Counted from the first letter of the stretch, positions 17,382-26,580 are shown. The stretch: DNA of 64,000 bases from Clostridia bacterium (GCA_009929315.1 SAAS01000005.1:176809-240808); one strand, 5' to 3'. Notes: generated by a model from the sequence alone, not told the origin. Numbers and translations: made by a program.

Positions 17382-17657
17382 TTATTTATCAACAGAATCC
17401 TTAAGGGCTTTACCGGCTTTGAATACCGGTACGCGGGACGCAGGAATCTTAATTTCTTCCTTTGTTTTGGGGTTGCGTCCTATGCGAGCCTCTCTTGTCT
17501 TAACATCAAAAACGCCAAAACCGACAAGCTGTACTTTCTCGCCTGTTTCGATTGTCTCTTCAATGGTCTGGAACGTAGCGTTAACGGCCTTTTCGCTGTC
17601 CTTCTTGGATAAGCCTGTTTTCCCTGCCACTGCGGCAATAAGCTCTGCTTTGTTCAT
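17382..17657 (-). CDS. hup: HU-family DNA-binding protein
   Basis: A 91-residue nucleoid protein, [25 protein letters not shown]..., with the DNA-binding arm [20 protein letters not shown] and the lysine-rich end of HU. It binds DNA as a dimer and bends it. AGGAGG precedes the ATG. It sits between mazG and rqcP as in many Firmicutes, and is followed by a strong hairpin that may isolate its abundant message. Confidence 0.96.
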   Translation of the reverse strand: MNKAELIAAVAGKTGLSKKDSEKAVNATFQTIEETIETGEKVQLVGFGVFDVKTREARIGRNPKTKEEIKIPASRVPVFKAGKALKDSVDK

Positions 17658-17735
17658 GTTCTTCCTCCTAAATAATTTCTCACTGAGTAATTTTTGTTAT
17701 ATAGAAATTTGCACAATTTGTATTCTGCAAAAAAT

Positions 17736-18533
17736 CTAGCATTTTTGCTTGGCGGCGTCGTAAAGGACTTCCATTTCCTCAAGAGTCATATTCTTGAGCT
17801 GTTTGCCGCTTTTTATGGCTTCGCTTTCGAGGGATTCAAAGCGCTTAATAAACTTCTCGCAGCTCCTGTGAAGAGCTGTCTCCGGGTCGATATCCGAAAA
17901 CCTCGCGATGTTCACCGCTGTAAAGAGCAGGTCGCCCAGTTCTTCCTCGATGTGAGCCTTGTCTTTTTCCGCCTGCGCGTCTATCAGCTCCGAAACTTCT
18001 TCATTAAGCTTGTCCATCGCACCGCTGACATCAGGCCAGTCGAACCCGACTTTTTTCGCCTTTTTTTGTATCTTTTCTGCGCGCCAAAGCGCCGGAAGGC
18101 TTTCAGCAACGTCTGTCATGGTTTTGGCAACCGTCGTCTGTGCCTTTTCTGTTTTTTTGAGCTCATCCCAGTTTTGGATTACTTCCTCGCTGCCCGATAC
18201 ATTAAGGTTGCCGAAGACGTGCGGGTGGCGGTAAATAAGCTTTTTGCAGGCAGAATCCGCCACATCGTCCAAATTGAAATTGCCCTTTTCCTCTTCAATT
18301 CTGGTATGGAAGATTATTTGCATAAGAAGGTCGCCCAGTTCCTCCCGCAGATGCTCAGAGCTTTTCTGGTCAATCGCTTCGCAGACCTCGTAAGCCTCCT
18401 CAAGCAGGTTTCGCCGAATGCTTTCATGTGTCTGCTCAATATCCCACGGACAGCCGCCCGGGGAACGCAAAACCTCGATTATTTTGCGAAAATCGCTCAT
18501 ATCGTAGGAGGATTTATATTCAAAATTTACCAC
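17736..18533 (-). CDS. mazG: Nucleoside triphosphate pyrophosphohydrolase MazG
   Basis: Hydrolyses (d)NTPs to monophosphates and pyrophosphate and may clear abnormal nucleotides. The 265 residues hold two MazG domains: the first begins LRSPGGCPWDIEQTHESIRRNLLEEAYEV and has EELGDLLMQ; the second has EELGDLLFTAVN. The EExxE/ExxD metal ligands are visible in both. I start it at GTG 18533 because family proteins usually open with 'VNFEYK..YD' and AGGGTGG stands 5 nt upstream; the longer frame to 18626 runs into non-coding sequence. It lies between the SpoVB-like gene and hup. Confidence 0.92.
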   Translation of the reverse strand: MVNFEYKSSYDMSDFRKIIEVLRSPGGCPWDIEQTHESIRRNLLEEAYEVCEAIDQKSSEHLREELGDLLMQIIFHTRIEEEKGNFNLDDVADSACKKLIYRHPHVFGNLNVSGSEEVIQNWDELKKTEKAQTTVAKTMTDVAESLPALWRAEKIQKKAKKVGFDWPDVSGAMDKLNEEVSELIDAQAEKDKAHIEEELGDLLFTAVNIARFSDIDPETALHRSCEKFIKRFESLESEAIKSGKQLKNMTLEEMEVLYDAAKQKC

Positions 18534-18704
18534 ACTTTCCACCCTTCCGCAAGCTGAAATTTTACTTATGTGCATATATATAAAAAGAACCCAAATTATC
18601 TGTACACATAATGCAAATCTCAACACAATTTGTGCAATCTTTGTCTTTAATATGCCCTGTTCGCGGCAAAACCAGGCCTTATTTCAAATCTTCGCCGAAT
18701 TTTG

Positions 18705-20342
18705 CTATTTTATTCGCAAGAGTTTTGCAATTTTCTCTCCCTTGGGAAGAAGCTTCATATCTTCCAAAGTAATTGCCTTAGTAATAACGGTAAGCACACC
18801 ATAAACCGCAACTGCGACAGCAACCGTGGCAGCAAGCGCTACCAGAACAATAATTCTTGTCGGCTCGGGTCCCGCTCCCAGAAGCTTAAGTGCGGCAGGA
18901 TAAACCAGCCACGCGGCAGCACCCATCACGGCGCAGTTGAGCAGCGGCTTAAAAAACAGCTTGCCAATATTGGGCCGCTCCGGCATTTTCTTTGCAACGA
19001 ACCAAAGATTAACCGCACACATAATAATATAGCTGACTAATGTTCCGATTGCCGACCCAAAAATATAAAGCTGTTTCTCGCCAAGAAGAATCCAGCTGAC
19101 GGCAACATTTAAGGCTCCGCCGATCAGCATGTTATACATTGGTATGCGCTCTAAACCACCGGCTTGCAAAATCGCTGTGGTTATTGCAACTATGCATACA
19201 AAAAACGAGGATATTCCCATTATGGCCAAAAGCGGCGCGCCTTCCGTCAAGCTTCCGTAATAAGCGCCGTTCATTATCGGCTGCGCCAGAACGCTGAGGC
19301 CGATTGCCATCGGCAGGAATAAAATAGTCGCAATTCTAAGCGAAGACTCTATAACATTTTTTGAATCCTCGGTTTTGTTTTTTGCTCTGTAGCCGGCAAT
19401 CGCCGGAATTATGCTGATTGTAATAGCGGTTACAAGCGCTGGCGGAAGATTGTAAAACGTCTGCGCTTTGGAATAAACGCCGAACAGTGCGGAAGCCTCG
19501 TCTGTTGTAAAGCCTATGGCGTCCTGAAGTCTGTTGAGAATAAGCCCCGTGTTTATAAGCGCAATAATGCTGGAAACGCAGGAGCCGAGAGCTATAGGAA
19601 TACCTATTTTTAGAAAGGTTTTAAAAATACTGCTGCCTTTATCGCTTGTCATATCAAGCTCTTCAGGCTGACGCAGACGCAAATTCCCGTCTTCGTATTT
19701 TCTTCGTTTGATGACAACAAAGAGCATATAAATACAGGCAAGCAAGGAACCTGCCGCTGTTCCGATAATTGCTCCTGCTGACAAGTTCGGCATGCTCTCG
19801 CCCTGTTTTAAAAGCAGTATTGCTATTGACAGTCCGACAGCTATCTTTGCCGCAACCTCTATCACTTGCGAAACGGCAGTCGGCCTCATATCCTGAAGAC
19901 CTTCGGTATATCCTCTGAACGCCGACAGGATGCAGACCATTATTACAGCGGGTGCTATCGCCGCGACGCTTTGACTGGCTTTTGGATCTCCCATGAAGAT
20001 TGCAAGGTCAGTCGGAAATAAATAAAGAACCAAGCTTCCGACTGCACCCAAAACAGCAAAAGAATATAGCGCAATTTTGAATATCTTTTTGACCTGCGCC
20101 GGTTTGTTTCGATTGTTAGCCTCCGAAATCATCCTTGCAACGGCTATAGGGAGTCCCGCAGTAGACAGGGCAAGCAGCACATTGTAAATGTTATACGCAA
20201 CAGTAAAATGCCCGTATCCCTCGTCGCCAAGAATGTTGCCCAGCGGAATCTTGTATAGAGCTCCCAATAATTTTATTATAACAATTGAAACAGCCAAAAT
20301 TGCCGCTCCATGAAGGTAGTTCTGATTTTTAGATGATGCCAA
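18705..20342 (-). CDS. SpoVB/YabM-type polysaccharide (lipid II-like) flippase, MOP superfamily
   Basis: A 545-residue membrane protein with about 14 hydrophobic segments. It opens KNQNYLHGAAILAVSIVIIKLLGALYKIPLGNILGDEGYGHF, the hallmark of SpoVB/MurJ-like flippases in Firmicutes, and carries the charged TM1-2 loop and YTEGLQDMRPTAVSQVIE. Such proteins move lipid-linked sugars across the membrane during wall, cortex or exopolysaccharide synthesis. Its place upstream of mazG-hup-rqcP matches yabM. The start is TTG at 20342, chosen because GGAGG stands 6 nt upstream. Confidence 0.88.
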   Translation of the reverse strand: MASSKNQNYLHGAAILAVSIVIIKLLGALYKIPLGNILGDEGYGHFTVAYNIYNVLLALSTAGLPIAVARMISEANNRNKPAQVKKIFKIALYSFAVLGAVGSLVLYLFPTDLAIFMGDPKASQSVAAIAPAVIMVCILSAFRGYTEGLQDMRPTAVSQVIEVAAKIAVGLSIAILLLKQGESMPNLSAGAIIGTAAGSLLACIYMLFVVIKRRKYEDGNLRLRQPEELDMTSDKGSSIFKTFLKIGIPIALGSCVSSIIALINTGLILNRLQDAIGFTTDEASALFGVYSKAQTFYNLPPALVTAITISIIPAIAGYRAKNKTEDSKNVIESSLRIATILFLPMAIGLSVLAQPIMNGAYYGSLTEGAPLLAIMGISSFFVCIVAITTAILQAGGLERIPMYNMLIGGALNVAVSWILLGEKQLYIFGSAIGTLVSYIIMCAVNLWFVAKKMPERPNIGKLFFKPLLNCAVMGAAAWLVYPAALKLLGAGPEPTRIIVLVALAATVAVAVAVYGVLTVITKAITLEDMKLLPKGEKIAKLLRIK

Positions 20343-20676
20343 ATTGCACCTCCGATTGAATGATTTTTATTTTCGCATCATTATCCGTATTATATATGCA
20401 AAACCCCGCCGTTTCTATACGCTAAGGCTTAATTGCAGAAATGCTCTTTCGAACTAATCCGTATCAATGTACACCAACACGGACAAAAAATCAAGGAAAA
20501 AACGGGAATTTCAATCTCCTTTGCTGTCCGTCCAAATAGCATAACCGCAATTTGATTTCGCTTAGCGTCAACTAAAAATTGTGTTTTTCGACTGGCTTTC
20601 AAATGTTTTTTTAGTTCTTCTCCGTTTACCAATACCCCAATTTCTGTAAATCGTTTGACAAAATAATCCGTTTTGC
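20343..20676. other. Intergenic gap between the SpoVB-like gene and the kinase-like gene
   Basis: About 330 bp of AT-rich sequence. A minus-strand frame at 20429-20632 starts with a weak TTG and ends in a hydrophobic cysteine-rich stretch unlike a real protein. I see no RNA gene or repeat here. The promoter of the minus-strand flippase must lie in it but was not placed. Confidence 0.5.
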
Positions 20677-20704
20677 TTGAAAATACTCCAATATGTGATA
20701 CTAT
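20677..20704 (+). promoter_or_regulatory. Probable sigma-A promoter of the kinase-like gene
   Basis: TTGAAA (20677-20682), a 16 bp spacer and TACTAT (20699-20704), 76 bp upstream of the ATG at 20781. The spacing is one base short of the optimum. Confidence 0.5.
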
Positions 20705-20780
20705 ATAAACACATGCTTTCAGACATATAGTTGCCGTAATTTGAGCATACTTACAGTATCTGTATTTGGAGGTCTTGCCT

Positions 20781-21872
20781 ATGCACAGAGCTATCGAGCT
20801 TTCAAGAGTGTTTTCTTCTTTGCGTCAGTCAGTAATAGGACTGGATAGTATGAGTTCATCCATAATTTTTGCTAACCCCGCCGCCAAATCCGCTCTGGGT
20901 TTCGACCCGACCGGGCGGCCGGCCAAAGAATTATTGCCTTATGATATTCTCTCTGAGGATGCAACGCAATATGTTTGCGGAACGACATTTAACGGGCGCC
21001 CCGCAAGCATTTCGGTTGTTAAGGAAAATACTTACGTTCTTTTTTTCTTCGATTTTGTTAACGACAAAAAAAGGCCTTCTCTTCACATTAACCGCCACAT
21101 GATAAGCAACCTGCGAAACAGCACAATGGGCATTAAAATGTCCGCGGATCGCTGCGTTGCGGGTCTTGAGGAAGGGCTGCTTCCGAGCGATAAGAACATT
21201 TCAGTGCTGTATCATTATTACTACTGTCTTCTTCGCACAATTACGCAAATTGACAGCGCGGATTTGCTCGAGCGAGGTGAGCTGCCGTTTTTCCCCGTTA
21301 ACACCGACCTTGTCGCGCTTTGTGCCGATTTAACAAACACCGTGGCTCAGCTCAGCAAAGAGACGGGGGTTAATGTCGTTTTCTCAACTTCTGAAAAGGA
21401 GCTTTTCGCCGTTGTCGATCCGTCAAAAATCGAGCAGCTGCTTTTAAATCTATTTGCCAACAGCCTTGCTCATACCGTCGCCGGAAACAGCGTCACTCTG
21501 ACCCTCCAGCGCACAGGCAGCAAAATGATAATTTCGCTCGATGATGACGGGACCGGTATCCCGCAGGATAAGCTTGTAAATATTTTCTGCTTGCCTGACG
21601 ATAATTTCGACGATAAACTTGATCAGTCCGGAAACGGTCTGGGGCTCTACATCTCCTTCGGAATCGCTCAACTTCACAAGGGCGTTCTTTTGATTGAAAG
21701 CCGTGAAAAAGGCGGTACACGCGTGCGAGTAATGCTTCCGACGGATGAAATGCCCTCGTCTAAGTTTAACAGCCCGGAGACGACATATCGGCGCAGCGAA
21801 TTATCCTCCGCCCTTTCAGGTCTTGCCGATGTTATCTCCAGTCAAAGCTACGGTCCGAAATACGAGGACTGA
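20781..21872 (+). CDS. Soluble PAS/HATPase histidine-kinase-like protein with a non-canonical H-box
   Basis: A 363-residue protein without TM segments. Residues ~10-95 look like a PAS domain (VIGLDSMSSSIIFANPAAKSALGF). The C-terminal HATPase domain is intact: N-box LLNLFANSLAHT (N227), G1 box DDDGTGIP (D256), G2 box GNGLGLYIS. The dimerisation helix reads HMISNLRNSTMGIKM; aligned with the usual HELRTPLTVI, the phospho-acceptor His falls on Ser109, with His106 three residues earlier. It may therefore be a non-autophosphorylating or divergent kinase. No response regulator is adjacent, so it is an orphan. GGAGG sits 8 nt before the ATG at 20781; the in-frame TTG at 20766 overlaps that site. Confidence 0.82.
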   Translation: MHRAIELSRVFSSLRQSVIGLDSMSSSIIFANPAAKSALGFDPTGRPAKELLPYDILSEDATQYVCGTTFNGRPASISVVKENTYVLFFFDFVNDKKRPSLHINRHMISNLRNSTMGIKMSADRCVAGLEEGLLPSDKNISVLYHYYYCLLRTITQIDSADLLERGELPFFPVNTDLVALCADLTNTVAQLSKETGVNVVFSTSEKELFAVVDPSKIEQLLLNLFANSLAHTVAGNSVTLTLQRTGSKMIISLDDDGTGIPQDKLVNIFCLPDDNFDDKLDQSGNGLGLYISFGIAQLHKGVLLIESREKGGTRVRVMLPTDEMPSSKFNSPETTYRRSELSSALSGLADVISSQSYGPKYED

Positions 21873-21881
21873 GAATACTTC

Positions 21882-21937
21882 AGGCTGTTTCAAAGCTTAC
21901 ACACTTTTGTTGTGTGTCCGAAGTTTGAAACAGCCTT
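21882..21937 (+). terminator. Terminator of the kinase-like gene, probably shared with tatD
   Basis: Outer 13 bp arms AGGCTGTTTCAAA and TTTGAAACAGCCT enclose an inner hairpin of ACACAC/GTGTGT type, followed by TTTAT. It lies between two convergent genes and could work for both. Confidence 0.78.
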
Positions 21938-21943
21938 TATAAA

Positions 21944-22702
21944 TTAAATTCCGAAGAAGCGTCTGCCGTTCTCTGTTGTCATTTCGGCGGTTTGCTCAAC
22001 GCTTAAGCCCTTAAGCTCGGCTACTGTCTGTGCCATATAGGTAAGGTATCTCGAATCATTTCGCTTTCCGCGAAAAGGTACTGGCGCGAGATAGGGACAG
22101 TCGGTTTCAATCAAAATGCGGTCATTGGGGCACATTTTAATAACCTCGAGCGCTTTTCTTGCGTTTTTAAAGGTAATCGCTCCCGTAAAGCCCAAATACC
22201 AGCCCATATTGAGGATTTCCTTCGCCATCTCAGCGCTTCCCGAATAACAGTGGAAGGCACCCTTAACTTCGGGGAATTTTCTTATTATTTCCATACACTC
22301 CGCGTGGGCTTCTCTGTCGTGGATAACAACCGGCATTTGAAGCTCGCTCGCCAACTCCATCTGGCGTATAAACACTTTTCTCTGCACATCGCGCTCGGAA
22401 AGGTCATAGTAGAAATCAAGCCCGATTTCCCCTATTGCCCGAACCTTCGGCAGCGCGCACCAGCTTCGAAGCAAATTATCCGAGTCTTCCGAAAAGGTCT
22501 TGGCGTCATGCGGGTGCCAGCCGACGGCAGCGTAGACAAAGGGATATTTTTCCGCAAGCTCAATCGACTGCAAACTGCTTTTTAAATCGCTTGAAGCGTT
22601 TAAAATAAGCTCGACTCCGTTTTCATTCGCCGCCTTTATAACCTCGTCCCTGTCCGTGTCAAAGTCCTCGTCCGTATAATGGGCATGTGTGTCAAAGTAC
22701 AA
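21944..22702 (-). CDS. tatD: TatD-family metal-dependent deoxyribonuclease
   Basis: A 252-residue amidohydrolase-fold nuclease. Family blocks are FDTHAHYTDEDF (metal-binding HxH), the metal-ligand Glu in GEIGLDFYYD, VIHDREAH, FHCYSGS and the final ETDCPYLAP. TatD proteins are 3'-5' exonucleases/DNases linked to DNA repair and stress. The start is TTG at 22702 with GGAGG 8 nt upstream. It is divergent from the O-antigen ligase-like gene. Confidence 0.93.
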   Translation of the reverse strand: MYFDTHAHYTDEDFDTDRDEVIKAANENGVELILNASSDLKSSLQSIELAEKYPFVYAAVGWHPHDAKTFSEDSDNLLRSWCALPKVRAIGEIGLDFYYDLSERDVQRKVFIRQMELASELQMPVVIHDREAHAECMEIIRKFPEVKGAFHCYSGSAEMAKEILNMGWYLGFTGAITFKNARKALEVIKMCPNDRILIETDCPYLAPVPFRGKRNDSRYLTYMAQTVAELKGLSVEQTAEMTTENGRRFFGI

Positions 22703-22745
22703 GTAAGCCGCCTCCGTTTTCTAAATAAGCTCTGTTGAGGTAATA

Positions 22746-24290
22746 ATGATAAATCTAAAGCTAAAAGCAAATACCGCGTCTTTTTCGGAACGGGTCACGG
22801 ATATATATGTATTCGTGATGCTTTTTGCTTTTCCTCTGTTTACGGGATTTGAGGGTTACTCAGAGATAACTCTTTCAAAATACATCTTTTTTGTGTCTGC
22901 CAGCGCCCTCTGGTTGGTTCTGCTTTTTGCCGCCGCCCTTAAGAAAAAAATGAGCTTCAATCTGAAAAAACTTGACCTCGTCGAAGTTCTCATTCTTTTG
23001 TTCACGGCTTCTTGCTGTGTTTCCGCTGTTTTTTCATCCTTCCGCTCATCCGTGCTTTTGGGAGAAGGACGTTTTGACGGGCTTGTAACAATCTTACTGT
23101 GCGCAGGAATTTTCTTCGGGGTTTCGCGTTTCGGGCGCGTAAAAAATAGCTATATCTACGCCGCCGCCCTTGCCGTTTCGATTAACTGCATTGTCGCCGT
23201 ATTTCAGATTCTCGGCTATAATCCCCTGCAGCTTTTCCCGGGTAGCTATGATTTTTACGATGCCGGGCGGGAGTTCAGCAGCATTTTTCTCGGCACAATC
23301 GGCAACGCGGACCTATTTTCCGCTTATCTCTGTTTAATCCTGCCACTAATCTGCGCCTTTTATATCTCAGCCGAAAAAAGACCTCTTATTCTGCTTGCTC
23401 CGGCTTTTCTCTGCTCCCTGTGCCTATTCAAAAGCGGCGTTTCGGGCGGTATTCTTGCGCTTTCCGCAACTGTTCTGCTTGCCGCGCCTTTTATTATAAC
23501 AAACGGCGAACGGCTTCGCAGGGCGCTTGAGGTCGCGCTGTTAATACTTAGCTCCGTAATACTAGCGATTTCGGTTAAAACCGCCGAAACAGCGGACGCC
23601 GTTACCGTCACCTTTTCATTCTCTCGCGCCTGCATAATTGTGCTGATACTGATATTCTGCGCCGCAGCCGCTCGTTTTGCACTTGCAAAAAATGATTTTT
23701 CGCGAAAAGCGCTCAGGCTTTTTTTCCTGACGGCAAGCGGTACACTCTTTTTTGCCGGACTCGCTGCCGCATATTTCTGGAAGGGTGACAAAGGCTCCGT
23801 TTATGAGCTTTCACAGCTCATGCACGGGAACTTTGACGAGCGCTTCGGCTCCTCTCGCATACTTATTTGGCGAAAGACCCTTGAGCTCGTCCCCGAAAAG
23901 CTGCTGTTCGGCGGAGGTCCCGGCACTCTCGCCCTGCGGCTTGATGTAGACTTCTCGCGGTTTGTGGAGGAAACGGGTAAAACCCTTTCGAGTTCGGTTG
24001 ACAATGCTCACAACGAGTATCTGGGCATTCTGGTAAACACGGGCTTAGTTTCGCTTGCGGCTTATCTCGCCGCGCAGGCTGTCAGCCTAGTCAGAGCTGT
24101 GAAATGTGCAGCGCGCTCGGAATTTTGCTGCTGCTTTGCCTGCGCCCTGCTTTGCTACTGGATTCAGGCCTTCTTCGGGCTTGGCCTTTTCCTTGTGTCT
24201 CCCCTAATGTGGCTTTGCTGGGGGCTTCTTGTCAGTTCATTCCGACGAGAGAAATCACATCTATCGGAAAACGAATCTGTGCTTGTTTAA
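22746..24290 (+). CDS. O-antigen ligase/polymerase-like (Wzy_C) membrane protein
   Basis: A 514-residue membrane protein with about 11-12 TM segments. A large extracytoplasmic loop holds RILIWRKTLELVPEKLLFGGGPGT and the DNAHNEYLGILVNTG block; the Arg, the GGxGxG turn and the His are the conserved features of the Wzy_C/WaaL family. Such proteins join lipid-linked glycans to acceptors or polymerise them. In a Gram-positive the product would be a capsule, teichoic-acid-like or glycoprotein sugar; nothing nearby says which, since no glycosyltransferases are adjacent. TGAGG precedes the ATG at 22746. Confidence 0.85.
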   Translation: MINLKLKANTASFSERVTDIYVFVMLFAFPLFTGFEGYSEITLSKYIFFVSASALWLVLLFAAALKKKMSFNLKKLDLVEVLILLFTASCCVSAVFSSFRSSVLLGEGRFDGLVTILLCAGIFFGVSRFGRVKNSYIYAAALAVSINCIVAVFQILGYNPLQLFPGSYDFYDAGREFSSIFLGTIGNADLFSAYLCLILPLICAFYISAEKRPLILLAPAFLCSLCLFKSGVSGGILALSATVLLAAPFIITNGERLRRALEVALLILSSVILAISVKTAETADAVTVTFSFSRACIIVLILIFCAAAARFALAKNDFSRKALRLFFLTASGTLFFAGLAAAYFWKGDKGSVYELSQLMHGNFDERFGSSRILIWRKTLELVPEKLLFGGGPGTLALRLDVDFSRFVEETGKTLSSSVDNAHNEYLGILVNTGLVSLAAYLAAQAVSLVRAVKCAARSEFCCCFACALLCYWIQAFFGLGLFLVSPLMWLCWGLLVSSFRREKSHLSENESVLV

Positions 24291-24325
24291 AAAACGGCCG
24301 CCGCGGGTTACGCGGCAGCCGTTTT
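24291..24325. terminator. Bidirectional terminator between convergent genes
   Basis: Arms AAAACGGCCGCCGCG and CGCGGCAGCCGTTTT (one mismatch) with a short loop, flanked by A and T runs, between stops at 24290 and 24333. Confidence 0.82.
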
Positions 24326-24332
24326 GCGTTTT

Positions 24333-25736
24333 TTATGCCTCGGTCAGCTCCGCGATTTTTCTTCCCATGAGTACGCCCATGACGGAAGCCATCATCAGCC
24401 CGCGAGTCCAGCCGCTGGAATCCCCCAGACAGTGCAGGCCCGAAATGTTGGTGTTTAAATCCTTATCCATTTTTACGCGGTTAGAATAAAACTTTAGTTC
24501 GGGTGAATACAGCAGGGTTTCGTTTGAAGCAAAACCAGGCACAACATGGTCAACCGCCTGGATGAAGTTGATAATGTTAATCATCGACCTGTACGGCATT
24601 GCAGCAGTTATATCCCCCGCAACGGCGTCCTGAAGCGTCGGGCGGACATTTGACTGCGCCAGTTCCTTTTCCCATGTGCGTTTGCCGTCAAGTATATCGC
24701 CGAAGCGCTGAACCATTATATGACCCGCGCCAAGCATATTAGTCAGCTCTCCGACTTTCTGAGCATAGGCTATCGGCTGGTTGAAGGGATAACTGAAATT
24801 GTGCGAGCACAAAATAGCAAGGTTTGTATTATCGGATTTTTTATCCTTATATGAATGCCCGTTGACAACCGCGAGGTCATCATCATAGTTTTCCTGGCTG
24901 ACAAAGCCGCCCGGGTTCTGGCAGAAGGTGCGAACCTTGTTTTTGTAGGGTCGCGGGTAGCCGATGAGCTTTGATTCATATAGAACCGAGTTCACCTGTT
25001 CCATTACCTCGTTGCGAACCTCGACGCGCACACCGATGTCAACCGTGCCCGGCTGATGGGCAATCGCGTTTTCGGCACATATCTTCTCGAGCCATTCCGC
25101 GCCGCGTCTTCCCGTTGCGATAACAGTGCGCTCGGCAAAAATTTCGCGGCTTTCGGCGCCCTTGTGAATGACAACTCCGAGGCACTTATCGCCCTCCAAA
25201 ATTACGTTGTCGCACTCATAGCCGAACATCAGCTCAACGCCGTTGTTTATCAGGTACTGCTCGATGGCATAATATATGTCCTGCGCCTTTTCCGTCCCCA
25301 TGTGGCGAATCGGGCAGTCGACGAGCTTAAGCCCCGCCTGAATGGCGCGTTTGCGAATATCCTTGACCTGCTCGTAGTCGCTTACGCCCTCAACCTTATC
25401 GTCCGCACCGAACTCAAGATAAATCTTGTCGGCGTAATCAATCAAATCCTGCGCCACACCCTCGCCGATAAGTGTCGGCAAATCTCCGCCGACTTCATAG
25501 CTCAATGAGAGCTTCCCGTCGGAAAAGGCGCCCGCACCAGAGAAACCGGTCGTTATATGGCAGTAGGGCTTGCAGTTGACGCACTCTTTCGTCTGTGCCT
25601 TAGGACATCGCCGCTTTTCGACGGCCAAACCCTTTTCCACCATCACTATTTTCTTGTGGCCGCCTCGGCGTATAAGCTCAAGCGCCGTAAATATTCCCGC
25701 CGGACCCGCGCCGACAATGACTATATCTGTTTTCAT
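24333..25736 (-). CDS. NAD(P)/FAD-dependent oxidoreductase (COG2509-type dehydrogenase)
   Basis: A 467-residue flavoprotein. The Rossmann FAD motif is at the N-terminus (DIVIVGAGPAGIFTALEL). A cysteine-rich segment CPKAQTKECVNCKPYCHITTG follows, then the FSGAGAFSDGKL motif characteristic of this family. The C-terminal GLHCLGDSSGWTRGLMMAS closes the FAD domain. Members are annotated as uncharacterised FAD dehydrogenases; the clustered cysteines might bind an Fe-S cluster (inference). The ATG at 25736 follows GGAGGG; the longer start at 25754 overlaps that site. It is monocistronic. Confidence 0.88.
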   Translation of the reverse strand: MKTDIVIVGAGPAGIFTALELIRRGGHKKIVMVEKGLAVEKRRCPKAQTKECVNCKPYCHITTGFSGAGAFSDGKLSLSYEVGGDLPTLIGEGVAQDLIDYADKIYLEFGADDKVEGVSDYEQVKDIRKRAIQAGLKLVDCPIRHMGTEKAQDIYYAIEQYLINNGVELMFGYECDNVILEGDKCLGVVIHKGAESREIFAERTVIATGRRGAEWLEKICAENAIAHQPGTVDIGVRVEVRNEVMEQVNSVLYESKLIGYPRPYKNKVRTFCQNPGGFVSQENYDDDLAVVNGHSYKDKKSDNTNLAILCSHNFSYPFNQPIAYAQKVGELTNMLGAGHIMVQRFGDILDGKRTWEKELAQSNVRPTLQDAVAGDITAAMPYRSMINIINFIQAVDHVVPGFASNETLLYSPELKFYSNRVKMDKDLNTNISGLHCLGDSSGWTRGLMMASVMGVLMGRKIAELTEA

Positions 25737-25972
25737 ATATCCCTCCATGTCCATATATTGTTATGAACATTAGTATTTCTAAAACCAAAGTACATTTTAC
25801 ATTCAGCATTATACACTATGCAATCGGCAAAAATCACGAAAACCGGACATTTTTCTCTTTATTTTTATTTAGACAAACCGCAAGTATATTGTTTTTGTCA
25901 AAAACACCAAAATGTTTGTATATTTGTTGTAAAAATCATTGATTCTCCTAAGCCTAAAAAGCGCAATTTTTA
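25737..25972. other. Intergenic gap between the FAD dehydrogenase and the purine operon promoter
   Basis: AT-rich, divergent promoter region. I looked for a guanine, PRPP or other riboswitch and saw none: the transcript start at the purE promoter leaves only about 80 nt of leader. No gene or repeat is visible. Confidence 0.5.
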
Positions 25973-26001
25973 TTGACCTTGAAAAATCGTTAGTTTAGAA
26001 T
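25973..26001 (+). promoter_or_regulatory. Promoter of the purine biosynthesis operon
   Basis: TTGACC (25973-25978), a 17 bp spacer and TAGAAT (25996-26001), 84 bp upstream of the purE start. No terminator-like hairpin interrupts the leader, so control is more likely by a DNA-binding repressor than by attenuation (inference). Confidence 0.7.
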
Positions 26002-26085
26002 AAACTTGTAAGCACATTGATTTTACACCTAAACCGAATCAGCCACAACAGTTCGAAATAATAAATTTTGAAGGAATGGTGAAGT

Positions 26086-26580
26086 TTGAAAAAAGTAGCT
26101 GTAATTATGGGCAGTGACAGCGATTTACCCGTTGTTGAAAAAGCTGTCGCGAAGCTCGCGGAATTTGGAGTTCCCTGCGAGGTACACGTATATTCGGCGC
26201 ACCGCACCCCCGCCGAAGCTGCAAACTTTTCTATGAAAGCACGGGGACGAGGTTTCGGCGTAATAATTGCAGCCGCGGGAAAGGCGGCACACTTAGCCGG
26301 CGCGATAGCTGCAAACACAACCCTGCCTGTAATCGGCATACCTATAAAATCTTCTACATTGGACGGCTTGGATGCTCTCCTTGCGACCGTACAGATGCCT
26401 TCGGGTATTCCTGTAGCCACGGTTGCAATCGACGGAGCGGAAAATGCCGCCCTTCTTGCTGTTTCGATACTTTCCGTATCGGACAAAACCCTTGCCGCAA
26501 AGCTCACCCTTTACAGAAAAGCCGCTGCTGAAAGTGTTCTTTCCAAAAACAAAGCGGTAGAAGAAAAGTTCAACGCCTGA
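26086..26580 (+). CDS. purE: N5-carboxyaminoimidazole ribonucleotide mutase (PurE)
   Basis: Carries out the carboxylation step AIR/N5-CAIR to CAIR of purine synthesis. The 164 residues show MGSDSDLPVVEKAV and SAHRTPAEAA (catalytic His) and TTLPVIGIPI. The segment that is GGAAHL in the E. coli-type enzyme reads GKAAHL here. No purK is in the operon, so whether this enzyme uses N5-CAIR or CO2 plus AIR directly is open. The start is TTG at 26086 with AAGGA 10 nt upstream, a weak initiation site for the first gene of a long operon. Confidence 0.92.
   Translation: MKKVAVIMGSDSDLPVVEKAVAKLAEFGVPCEVHVYSAHRTPAEAANFSMKARGRGFGVIIAAAGKAAHLAGAIAANTTLPVIGIPIKSSTLDGLDALLATVQMPSGIPVATVAIDGAENAALLAVSILSVSDKTLAAKLTLYRKAAAESVLSKNKAVEEKFNA

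Noticed and set aside
20429..20632. 67-codon minus-strand frame upstream of the kinase-like gene
   Set aside because: TTG start with a weak site, and a cysteine-rich hydrophobic end that does not look like protein; kept only as part of the intergenic entry.
25737..26085. Purine riboswitch before purE
   Set aside because: The leader after the promoter is only about 80 nt and shows no guanine- or PRPP-riboswitch consensus or terminator.
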